Below are positions 1 through 6,649 of a DNA stretch of 14,532 nt, piece after piece. This DNA is from MFAQ01 sp964592455. Lineage in GTDB: Bacteria; Patescibacteriota; Microgenomatia; UBA1400; MFAQ01. Below the pieces are notes generated by a model. It made no database searches. It was not told the DNA's origin and saw only the letters and a list, made by a program, of their open reading frames with translations. The stretch covers positions 1-14,532 of the forward strand of contig CAZQDQ010000015.1 in NCBI GenBank assembly GCA_964592455.1, written 5' to 3'. Each line of letters starts with the position of its first letter. Within the stretch, counting starts at the first letter, position 1. Made by a program: the position numbers and the translations under genes.

Positions 1-27
1 TCCTTTGAGCAATATATTAATGGCGGT

Positions 28-756
28 CTAAATTATTGACATTCTCATTTTGACATGCGCGTTTTCTCCAATATTTTTTTGAATATCGTTTGCCATGGCC
101 TCTATGTTTTCATTTATTATCTTTGGGGTGGCAACGCCTCTATCTCTAATTGGTTTTTTAAATTTTCTAGCTAGTTCCTCTGCTCTTCTGACTGACCCGC
201 CCTCTCGAAGAATGATTTTGTAGGCTTCAATCATTGACTGAGTATCGGGTATAGCAGCTAAAGCTCTGGCGTGGCCCTCAGTAATAACACCAGAAATAAG
301 ACCGTCTTTGAGGGCATCTGGTAACTCTAGTAATCTTAAAGTGTTGCTGACATAGGCAGGGCTTTTGCCAATCCGAATACAAATATCTGTATTTGCCAAG
401 TTAAATTCTTTTAGTAACCTTTCGAAGGAGTTTGCTCTATCGATAGGATTTAAATCTGATCTTTGAACGTTTTCAACGATAGCCATTTCCAACATGCCTT
501 GGGGCGATGTTTCTATAACTCTTACAGGAACCTCTTTCAGGCCAACCAAACGAGAGGCGCGCCAACGACGCTCACCAGCGATGATTTGATACCCTGCTGG
601 TGTATGTGCAACTACTAGAGGCTGAATAATGCCATGGGTTTTTATGGAGTCAACTAGCTCACTTAAAGATTCTGGTGTGATAACTCCTCTGGGTTGGAGG
701 GGGTTTGGTTGAAGGTAATCTATTGGTAAAAGTGTTGCTGGTTGTGTATTATCCAT
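28..756 (-). CDS. parB: ParB/Spo0J-family chromosome partitioning protein, short C-terminus
   Basis: This is a CTP-dependent DNA clamp of the ParB family, which loads at parS sites and works with ParA to segregate the chromosome. The N-terminal domain shows the conserved stretch LQPNPLQPR (15-23), the CTP-binding motif GERRWRA (61-67) and the second box ENVQRSDL (95-102). A helix-turn-helix follows at about 121-146 (ICIRIGKSPAYVSNTLRLL). At 242 aa it is shorter than the usual 280-300 aa. The C-terminal dimerisation domain stops after VKMRMSII at a TAG, while the same frame stays open beyond it to the window edge. The ATG lies 6 nt after the rpmA stop, so it is the last visible gene of the ileS operon. 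No parA is visible; it may lie outside the window. The family is certain, but whether the C-terminus is complete is not. Confidence 0.93.
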   Translation of the reverse strand: MDNTQPATLLPIDYLQPNPLQPRGVITPESLSELVDSIKTHGIIQPLVVAHTPAGYQIIAGERRWRASRLVGLKEVPVRVIETSPQGMLEMAIVENVQRSDLNPIDRANSFERLLKEFNLANTDICIRIGKSPAYVSNTLRLLELPDALKDGLISGVITEGHARALAAIPDTQSMIEAYKIILREGGSVRRAEELARKFKKPIRDRGVATPKIINENIEAMANDIQKNIGENAHVKMRMSII

Positions 757-762
757 TTGACT

Positions 763-1011
763 TTAGGATAACACATCCACAAAACTTATCCCATTCTTCT
801 TTCTGAAAGACACTGTACCATCTGCAAGAGAAAAAATAGTGAAGTCTCTACCTAAGTCAGTGTTAACACCTGCGTGAAATTGCTGACCTCTTTGGCGAAC
901 AATTATTTGACCGGCTTTGATTTTTTGACTACCAAAAATCTTTACACCTAGTCTTTTTCCTGAGCGTTGTGAGTGTTGTCTGGTAGCTCCACCAGATTTA
1001 ACGTGTGCCAT
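763..1011 (-). CDS. rpmA: 50S ribosomal protein L27
   Basis: Large-subunit ribosomal protein L27, whose N-terminal tail reaches the peptidyl transferase centre. The 82-aa protein has the family's typical length and signatures: MAHVKSGGATRQ at the N-terminus, KRLGVKIFG (19-27), and AGQIIVRQRGQQFHAGVN in the middle. The chain begins directly at MAH. It therefore lacks the cleavable N-terminal extension seen in Firmicutes L27, which the Prp protease removes. That agrees with the absence of a prp gene in the rplU-rpmA interval, where a methyltransferase sits instead. It starts 20 nt after the methyltransferase stop, with no Shine-Dalgarno in front, and ends 6 nt before parB. Confidence 0.98.
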   Translation of the reverse strand: MAHVKSGGATRQHSQRSGKRLGVKIFGSQKIKAGQIIVRQRGQQFHAGVNTDLGRDFTIFSLADGTVSFRKKNGISFVDVLS

Positions 1012-1031
1012 GTTTTATTTTTCTAAGTTTA

Positions 1032-2096
1032 TTAGTTTGTTTTTTGGAGAACGACAATCTCTCGCTTTACATAAGCATCTGGCTTTGAGTACAGAATAGC
1101 TTTGTTGAGCTGATTGTAGCTTAATTTGAGCTTATCGTCAATAATGTCACTTGTCTTATAGCTTTTTTTACCGTCGTTAAAAACAGGAAAGACCATTACG
1201 ACCACTCCTTTGGGTTTGAGACAGGCTAACCAATCTTTTAGACTACCTAAGTAGAGCTTCTTTAAGCCTGGGATTAAATACTGAATTTTGTCTGGACGGA
1301 TACCAGGCTTGCCCATAAATGGTTCAGTTACTATAAGGTCGATAGAACCTTTAAACTTGTTTGACAGATGTGTACTATCCAAGCAACTGATTTTGGATTC
1401 GGGGTAGTCCATATGACTTAGGTTTTTGGCTGCCTGCTGACATTGCTGCTCAGAGACATCAGTACCATAAGCATCAAATCCAAGCTCTAACCCCTCTACA
1501 ACAACCCTTCCAGAACCGCAGAAAGGATCAACTAGAACCCTTCCGTGTCCCCAAGCTCCATCTGGAGCCAAATTGATCATACTTCTGGCGATCTTTGGGG
1601 GTAGCATACCAGCCTTGGCGTTTACAAAGGGCATAAAACGGTCTTTTTTTATCCAATGTTTAAAGTCGTGTACCCAAATTGTCTGCCAAACTTGGTTATG
1701 ATCAAAATCAAGAAAAAATTCATCAACTTTGTGTTTGGAAATAATTATTGGAGATAATCCATATGGGTCATGAGCCTCTAAGAACCTCCCCTTTGTCAGC
1801 ATATCTTTAATTTCCCTTGGATCTAGCCTCTCTTTATTTGGGGAAATTGATGTTAGGGAAAAGTTTTTATGAGTAATTTGCTTGGCTAAAGAGAGGACAT
1901 TACAACTGGCGGATTCCAAAAGAATAGCCATTTTTATGCTTGATCCTAACAAGTTAGCAGCCTTTTTTGCCTCTTCTTGGCTAGCGAAAGTAAGTCGATA
2001 AATGTTGCTCGCGTACTCTGTTGAGCCTGGAAAGCGCACTCCGATTTCGGAACCAGAAAGACTATTACCTGCTCCACAAAAGAGCAAAAAATCCAT
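1032..2096 (-). CDS. TRM11/TrmG10-like SAM-dependent RNA methyltransferase
   Basis: This is a Rossmann-fold methyltransferase of the UPF0020/TRM11 type, most likely acting on a tRNA guanine N2. The N-terminal part resembles the ferredoxin-like start of Trm11 proteins (LLFCGAGNSLSGSEI near the start, LGSSIKMAIL at 50-59). The catalytic domain has the family box MLPPKIARSMINLA (164-177), SAM-binding motif I VDPFCGSGRV (189-198), an acidic motif at GTDVS (211-215), and motif IV as TEPFMG (257-262). Most amino-methyltransferases have (D/N)PPY at motif IV, so the Glu-Pro-Phe version is a variant. No complete THUMP domain was recognised. Its ATG abuts the rplU stop with no gap (TAA then ATG), suggesting translational coupling. 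It lies between L21 and L27, where many bacteria keep the Prp protease gene. The substrate is inferred and could be another RNA. Confidence 0.85.
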   Translation of the reverse strand: MDFLLFCGAGNSLSGSEIGVRFPGSTEYASNIYRLTFASQEEAKKAANLLGSSIKMAILLESASCNVLSLAKQITHKNFSLTSISPNKERLDPREIKDMLTKGRFLEAHDPYGLSPIIISKHKVDEFFLDFDHNQVWQTIWVHDFKHWIKKDRFMPFVNAKAGMLPPKIARSMINLAPDGAWGHGRVLVDPFCGSGRVVVEGLELGFDAYGTDVSEQQCQQAAKNLSHMDYPESKISCLDSTHLSNKFKGSIDLIVTEPFMGKPGIRPDKIQYLIPGLKKLYLGSLKDWLACLKPKGVVVMVFPVFNDGKKSYKTSDIIDDKLKLSYNQLNKAILYSKPDAYVKREIVVLQKTN

Positions 2097-2426
2097 TTAC
2101 TTGAAGGAAATTGATTTAACGGTGAAGTGGGACTGCTGTTGCCTGTGACCTTGTACACGTCGGTAGCGGGATTTTGCTTTGAATTTGGCGACCCTAACTT
2201 TGAGCCCTTTTTTGTCAGCATTGTGTTCTAAAATAACCTGAGCCTTTTCGACTAAAGGGGTACCAATATTTGTGTCAGTACCATCAAATGTAAGGAGAAC
2301 GTCAGATACTGTTAATAAACCACTTTCTGGAACAGTAGTTTTTTCAGTAATGATTTTGTCGCCTTCTTTCACTAAAAATTGCTTTGAGCCAAGCTTAATG
2401 ACCGCGTAGGATGTTTTGTCTGCCAT
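2097..2426 (-). CDS. rplU: 50S ribosomal protein L21
   Basis: Large-subunit ribosomal protein L21, which binds 23S rRNA during assembly. The 109-aa chain has the usual length. It opens with YAVIKLGSKQFLVKEGD, matching the family signature YAVIxxGGKQYxVxxGD, and closes with RYRRVQGHRQQQSHFTVKSI, matching the RNA-binding GHRQ box. The ATG sits 8 nt after the rodA stop. There is no Shine-Dalgarno, but a TATAAT ends 7 nt upstream, so a leaderless transcript is possible in addition to read-through from ileS and rodA. The stop codon directly abuts the ATG of the methyltransferase gene. L21 and L27 neighbour each other in most bacteria; here one gene separates them. Confidence 0.98.
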   Translation of the reverse strand: MADKTSYAVIKLGSKQFLVKEGDKIITEKTTVPESGLLTVSDVLLTFDGTDTNIGTPLVEKAQVILEHNADKKGLKVRVAKFKAKSRYRRVQGHRQQQSHFTVKSISFK

Positions 2427-2433
2427 GGGCGAA

Positions 2434-2463
2434 ATTATATCTCAATTGGCGGCAGTAAATCAA
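2434..2463 (-). promoter_or_regulatory. Candidate leaderless promoter of rplU
   Basis: On the minus strand a perfect TATAAT (2434-2439) overlaps the rodA stop codon. An 18-bp spacer separates it from TTGATT (2458-2463), which matches the -35 consensus at four of six positions. Only 7 nt lie between the TATAAT and the rplU ATG, so transcription would start at or next to the start codon. This fits the lack of a Shine-Dalgarno. It would supply L21, the methyltransferase, L27 and ParB independently of the ileS T-box. The -35 half is weak, so this is a candidate only. Confidence 0.45.
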
Positions 2464-3490
2464 GCTGGCGAACTAAAAACCCAAAGAAAATGGCAAACGA
2501 CAATAGTGAGCTGCCTCCGTAGGAAAAAAATGGCAGAGTTATACCCGTGACAGGCATAAGCCCTATATTCATTCCTATGTTGACTATAAATTGAAAAAAA
2601 ATAACAGAATATCCTGATAAGCAGAGTAAATATGATCCCCTATCTTTTTGCCGACTGGCTATATAGAGAATTGAACGAAAAAGATAGTAGTAGCAAAATA
2701 AAAGCACCAAAACCCCTAGCAGGCCAAATTCTTCGGCGTATGAGGCAAAAATAAAGTCTGTATGGCGCTCTGGCAAAAAATTTAGATGAGATTGTGTTCC
2801 TAACTTTACACCCTTGCCCAAAAACCCCCCCGAACCGACGGCGATTATGGCCTGAATGACATTATACCCAGCTCCTTGGGGATCTTTGTAAGGGTTAATA
2901 AAAGTCTCGATTCTTGTCTTTTGATAAGGCTTTAAAAGCATGGATTCCAGCGGGATAGCAATAGATAAAAATATAAGCCCAAAAATAAACATTTGTTTAA
3001 AGTGTCCGGAAACCGTTAAAAGCAAAACTGGAAGAAACATTATGGTTAGTGCCGATCCCAAATCTGGCTGTTTGGCGACTAGACCAACTGGAATTAAACA
3101 TAAAAACAAAAAAAATATATATTGGGATATTTTTTTGGGTGGATACTTCGCAAGGTAAGTACTATAAAAGACCGCCAACATGGGCTTTATTAACTCACTG
3201 GTTTGTAAGTTAAAAAAGCCAAGATCAATCCAACGAATTGATCCGCGAACATTTTTACCTATATAGTGAGTAAGAACGAGAAGGACAATGCTAGCTATAT
3301 ACCAGAATAAAAAAGTACTAAAAAGTAATGAGTGATCGGTTTTGGATATCAAATAAACAACTAGCGTACTAATTAAGACAAAAGAGACTTGTGTGAGAAA
3401 CAAACTTGGATATGTACTCCAAATGGTCGCTAAACTCAAAATTTGTAAGACAAATATGGAGGTAAACAAACCGAGTTTACTTTTTTGCAT
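2435..3490 (-). CDS. rodA: RodA peptidoglycan glycosyltransferase (SEDS family)
   Basis: This multi-pass SEDS protein polymerises lipid II into glycan strands in the elongation machinery, usually with a class B penicillin-binding protein. The 351-aa length and about ten hydrophobic segments fit RodA. The motifs favour RodA over FtsW: GSIRWIDLG (83-91), QPDLGSAL (141-148), FINPYKDPQGAGYNVIQ (197-213) and FLPERHTDFIFA (238-249). Asp245 in the last of these aligns with the catalytic Asp of E. coli RodA (D262). PFFSYGGSS (320-328) closes the core. The usual QPSE box reads QTSE (96-99). The first ATG overlaps the end of ileS by 14 nt, so expression is probably coupled to ileS. No penicillin-binding protein or mreBCD gene is in the window. 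Confidence 0.95.
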   Translation of the reverse strand: MQKSKLGLFTSIFVLQILSLATIWSTYPSLFLTQVSFVLISTLVVYLISKTDHSLLFSTFLFWYIASIVLLVLTHYIGKNVRGSIRWIDLGFFNLQTSELIKPMLAVFYSTYLAKYPPKKISQYIFFLFLCLIPVGLVAKQPDLGSALTIMFLPVLLLTVSGHFKQMFIFGLIFLSIAIPLESMLLKPYQKTRIETFINPYKDPQGAGYNVIQAIIAVGSGGFLGKGVKLGTQSHLNFLPERHTDFIFASYAEEFGLLGVLVLLFCYYYLFRSILYIASRQKDRGSYLLCLSGYSVIFFQFIVNIGMNIGLMPVTGITLPFFSYGGSSLLSFAIFFGFLVRQLDLLPPIEI

Positions 3491-6428
3491 TTAGCCGTAT
3501 TACTTGCAATATTTTACCAACTGTCAATTTGGAAACTAAAGCTTTTCTTTTTATATATTCCTCCTGCGTGGTTGGCCAACTTGGTAGAATAACCTCTACA
3601 AGTTCGTTGTAGTCACAGCCAGCATTTTTTCTGGCTTCTTGAATACTGCGAATTAATTCTCTTGCTAGTCCCTTGTCTTTTAAGTGGTCAGTAATATTCA
3701 GGTCGTAAACAACAACATCGCTTGACTGATTAGCAAAAAGAATTTTTTCGACATTTAACTCTTCGGAAATTAGAAGTTGTAAACCTAAATTCTCTTTTAT
3801 TGCTTTGTAGTCATCGGAGATGGTTATTGAAGCTAAGGCTTGTTTGACTGCCACGGAGTTATTTTTTCGCTCAAAGTGTCCGACTTCAGTTATTTCTCTT
3901 ACCTTGTTCATGTTGTCAATGAGCAATAATTCTGAATCAGTTAAATCTGTTACCTTTGGCCAGTTAGCCAAATGAACGCTTTCTTCTCCGGTGATGTTGG
4001 AATAGATTAGCTCTGACATAAACGGCATAAATGGTGAAAGAATTATCGATAATTTTTCCAAAACGATTTGAAAGGTCTGGTAACAATCATTTTTGTCGCC
4101 ATGATCAGTAGCCGTCGGACCAACTCTGTCTCTGGAACGGCGGATAAACCAGGTGGAAAAATCGCTGACAAACTTTTCAATTTGCTCTGTTGCTAAGAAA
4201 GCGTTGTAGTCATCTAAATTTTTTGTGGTTTCGTTAATGGTTTGACTTAAGCGGGCAAGAATCCAAGTATCTAAAATATTTTTTGGAGTAAACTGTGGAT
4301 TTTTTTGCCAGTTATCTTCTAGGCTGATGTTGTTTGCAAAAAAGCGATATGAGTTCCAAAGTATCATATGGAACTGACGCTTTATCTCGCTGGTCATTTT
4401 GTAACCAAAAAGTAAGTTTCGTTCTGGGTTGTGGCGAACAAAACTCCAGCGCATAACGTCGACACCAATCTTATCTGCCCCCTCGTTGAACTCTATCGAA
4501 TTCCCCCATGACTTGTGCATAGCTCTACCATCTTCCCCTAACATCGAAGCAAAACCTAAAACTGTAGAGAACGGGTTTGTGTCTTCTAAAACAGTACTCA
4601 TGGCAATCATGGCATAGAACCAGTTTTTGAATTGTCCGGGAAAACTCTCGGTAATAAAATCAGCAGGAAACCACTGATTCCAATATTTTTTGTCGGTAGT
4701 GTAACTTACACTTTTGGTTTCTGGGTCAACCAGAGTAGAGAAGGGGACTATGCCGGCGTCGAGCCAGGGGTTACCCACATCACTGACTCTGCTCATAGTT
4801 TGACCACAATCGCACTTTATTTTTACTTCGTCAATGAAAGGTTTGTGGGGAGTGTGACCTTCAAATTTTTCCCAGCCAGAAATAGCCCTTTCTTTTAGTT
4901 CTTCCTCTCCTCCCAAAACAGTAAATTTTCCGCAGGTATCGCAAACCCAAATTGGCAGTGCCAATCCCCAGTAACGGTTTTTTTTGCTTATCAGCCAGTC
5001 GTGCATGTTTTTGAGCCAATCTAGTTCCCTATCCAAACCAAATTCTGGTTTCCAGTTTATTTTTTTAGCCACAGAAACCATTTTTTCTCTTAAAGTTCTT
5101 TTTTCTTTATCTTCGGGGTCTTTTTTGTCCATACTAATGTACCACTCGTCAGCTACTTTCCAAACCAGTTCTGTTTTACAGCGCCAACAGGCAGGGTAGC
5201 GGTGAGTGAAGTTTTCAATTTTAAAAACCCAGTTCTCCCCTTTTTCTTCTTGTGCAACTAAGTAATCTAAAATAATTTCTGGGTGTTTTTTGGCGTTTTG
5301 ACCAGAAAGAAAATCTAAACCTGGCAAGTAGTCGGCGTTATCGGCAATAATCGGAAGCATGGGGAGACCTAGTTTCTTACCAAGTTTAAAATCTTCAGTA
5401 CCGGCACTAACAGCGGTGTGAACTAAGCCGGTGCCGTCTGTAGCGGTTATAGGCATAATTTGCGGGTCGGTAGCAACCACGATATGAAGTTTGTCTGGAT
5501 AATCTTCTTTAAGTTTTTTTACTTCATCTAGAAAATCAAAAGGGGCAGTGTACTTCAAGCCGACAAGCTCCTTACCTAAAACCGTTTTAACTATTTGCTT
5601 GTATTCCTTTTTAAAAACCGATTCAACAAGGTCTTTGTGAATCCAATATTTGTCACCACTAGCTCCCTCGACTAATGAGTATTCTTGAGTGGCGTCAACA
5701 GCTACAGCAATATTAGCTGGTAGCGTCCATGGTGTAGTGGTCCAAACCAGCAAGTACTCCCCATCTCTGCCATCTATTGGCAGTTCGAAATAGATGGACT
5801 TATGGGTGATTTCTTTGTAGTCTTCAGTAAGCATTTCATGCTGACTAATGGCTGTCTCACAGCGCGGACACCAAGGAACAGAGTCATGACCTTTGTAGAT
5901 CCATCCTTTTTGGTTACAGACCTTTAAGAAATGCCAAATCATGTAGTTGTTTTCTTCCGACATTGTAAAGTAGGAGTTATTCCAATCCATAAAGTAACCC
6001 AATCTTTTACTTTGCTGGGTCTGAATTTGGGAATATTTTTTAACTCTTTCTTTACAAAGCTCGACAAATTTGTCAACTCCATATTCCTCGATATCTTTTT
6101 TACTTCTAAAACCCAGTTCTTTTTCGACTTCCACTTCTACCCATAGACCCTGACAGTCAAAACCGTTTTGGAAACGTTGTTTATACCCTCTAAGGTTCTT
6201 GTAGCGCTGCCATAAGTCTTTGTAGGTTCTACCCCAGGCGTGGTGAACACCCATGGGGTTGTTAGCAGTAATAGGGCCATCTTGGAAGTAGAATTTTTTA
6301 TCGGAATTGTCGTTTTTGTGGAGATACTTATCGACTATGCCAGAACTATACCAATGCTCTATTAAGTCTCGCTCTAGTGCAGGAAAGTCAACTTGTTGAT
6401 CTACTGGTTTTATTTTATGGTTGGTCAT
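3477..6428 (-). CDS. ileS: Isoleucyl-tRNA synthetase, IleRS2 type with altered HIGH motif
   Basis: This enzyme charges tRNA-Ile with isoleucine. The class I core aligns well, but the first signature is GVHH (60-63) in place of HIGH, and KMSKS is AMHKS followed by WGN (636-643). The CP1 editing domain is present: TTTPWTLPAN (230-239) and DGTGLVHTAV followed by SAGTEDF (331-347), where Asp346 matches the editing aspartate. Cysteine pairs at CPRC (187-190), CWRC (414-417) and CDTC (496-499) look like zinc knuckles. The C-terminus has RKNAGCDYNELVEV, like the anticodon and DUF5915 region of eukaryote-like IleRS2, and lacks the C-terminal zinc cysteines of IleRS1. Total length is 983 aa. No Shine-Dalgarno precedes the ATG. 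A T-box leader precedes the gene, which itself supports the Ile assignment over valine or leucine. Confidence 0.95.
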   Translation of the reverse strand: MTNHKIKPVDQQVDFPALERDLIEHWYSSGIVDKYLHKNDNSDKKFYFQDGPITANNPMGVHHAWGRTYKDLWQRYKNLRGYKQRFQNGFDCQGLWVEVEVEKELGFRSKKDIEEYGVDKFVELCKERVKKYSQIQTQQSKRLGYFMDWNNSYFTMSEENNYMIWHFLKVCNQKGWIYKGHDSVPWCPRCETAISQHEMLTEDYKEITHKSIYFELPIDGRDGEYLLVWTTTPWTLPANIAVAVDATQEYSLVEGASGDKYWIHKDLVESVFKKEYKQIVKTVLGKELVGLKYTAPFDFLDEVKKLKEDYPDKLHIVVATDPQIMPITATDGTGLVHTAVSAGTEDFKLGKKLGLPMLPIIADNADYLPGLDFLSGQNAKKHPEIILDYLVAQEEKGENWVFKIENFTHRYPACWRCKTELVWKVADEWYISMDKKDPEDKEKRTLREKMVSVAKKINWKPEFGLDRELDWLKNMHDWLISKKNRYWGLALPIWVCDTCGKFTVLGGEEELKERAISGWEKFEGHTPHKPFIDEVKIKCDCGQTMSRVSDVGNPWLDAGIVPFSTLVDPETKSVSYTTDKKYWNQWFPADFITESFPGQFKNWFYAMIAMSTVLEDTNPFSTVLGFASMLGEDGRAMHKSWGNSIEFNEGADKIGVDVMRWSFVRHNPERNLLFGYKMTSEIKRQFHMILWNSYRFFANNISLEDNWQKNPQFTPKNILDTWILARLSQTINETTKNLDDYNAFLATEQIEKFVSDFSTWFIRRSRDRVGPTATDHGDKNDCYQTFQIVLEKLSIILSPFMPFMSELIYSNITGEESVHLANWPKVTDLTDSELLLIDNMNKVREITEVGHFERKNNSVAVKQALASITISDDYKAIKENLGLQLLISEELNVEKILFANQSSDVVVYDLNITDHLKDKGLARELIRSIQEARKNAGCDYNELVEVILPSWPTTQEEYIKRKALVSKLTVGKILQVIRLNAKK

Positions 6429-6439
6429 ATTTTTTTACG

Positions 6440-6464
6440 AAAAAATCCCCACTTACGCGGAGAT
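6440..6464 (-). terminator. Attenuator hairpin of the ileS T-box
   Basis: On the minus strand, 6464-6457 (ATCTCCGC) pairs with 6452-6445 (GTGGGGAT) around a GTAA loop. This gives 8 bp including two G-U pairs. The 3' arm runs into a six-T tract (6445-6440), as in an intrinsic terminator. Its first three bases (6464-6462) are also the last three of the T-box antiterminator helix A1, so the two folds exclude each other. The ileS ATG starts 11 nt after the T run. Confidence 0.8.
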
Positions 6465-6612
6465 CAGAGTCCAAGATTATTTCTTTGGACGGTACCATCT
6501 AATCGTTTTTACTTAATTAAGGCTGTAACGGGCTGACCCGTAGAGTTCTACTTCCCCGCCATGGCTGGGTTTCTTCTCTAAACTAACTGGTGATAGCCAG
6601 CTAAATGTCTCT
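6440..6612 (-). promoter_or_regulatory. Isoleucine T-box riboswitch with ultrashort Stem I
   Basis: The ileS leader folds by hand into T-box elements. Stem I is only 8 bp (6604-6597 with 6590-6583, two G-U pairs). Its 6-nt loop CTATCA holds the specifier ATC (6594-6592), an Ile codon matching anticodon GAU. Stem II (6580-6541) has a TAGAG/CTCTA base and a CCC/GGG upper helix. Between them is an internal loop with GAA on the 5' side and AGTA on the 3' side, like the T-box S-turn. A small ACGGG/CCCGT hairpin follows (6541-6528). The antiterminator has helix A1 GATTAGA/TCTGATC (6504-6498, 6468-6462), the 7-nt bulge TGGTACC (6497-6491), and helix A2 GTCCAA/TTGGAC (6490-6485, 6474-6469). TGGT would pair with the ACCA end of uncharged tRNA-Ile. 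That pairing would prevent the terminator at 6464-6440 from forming. Confidence 0.9.
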
Positions 6613-6619
6613 GACACCT

Positions 6620-6649
6620 ATTATATCCTAAATAATAATTTAGTTTGAA
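6620..6649 (-). promoter_or_regulatory. Promoter of the ileS operon
   Basis: A perfect TATAAT lies at 6620-6625 on the minus strand. A weak -35, TTCAAA (6644-6649), matches at four of six positions with an 18-bp spacer. Transcription would start near 6612, eight nt before Stem I of the T-box. The -35 half overlaps the end of the upstream coiled-coil gene. The -10 is convincing because it sits exactly where the riboswitch requires a start. Confidence 0.65.

Noticed and set aside
28..30. Recoding of TAG as a sense codon, suggested by the open frame after the parB stop
   Set aside because: No other gene needs an in-frame TAG or TGA read as sense, TGA appears as a proper stop in the ftsW tail, and known CPR recoding concerns TGA, not TAG.
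1946..2221. Minus-strand 91-codon frame across the rplU/methyltransferase junction
   Set aside because: It overlaps two clearly identified genes in another frame and has a low-complexity Ser/Lys/Gln composition without domain features.
4429..5199. Several plus-strand open frames opposite ileS (4429-4617, 4632-4898, 4984-5199)
   Set aside because: They lie entirely inside the well-supported ileS gene on the other strand, have no recognisable domains and have unusual amino-acid composition. They are antisense shadows.
3477..6428. Valyl- or leucyl-tRNA synthetase instead of IleRS
   Set aside because: The overall layout and the IleRS2-like C-terminus fit IleRS, and the T-box specifier AUC in the leader independently indicates isoleucine.
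6440..6464. The ileS leader hairpin as a translational (Shine-Dalgarno-sequestering) switch, as in actinobacterial T-boxes
   Set aside because: The hairpin is followed directly by six T, and the GGGG in its 3' arm is about 18 nt from the ATG, too far for a ribosome-binding site. A transcription terminator fits better.
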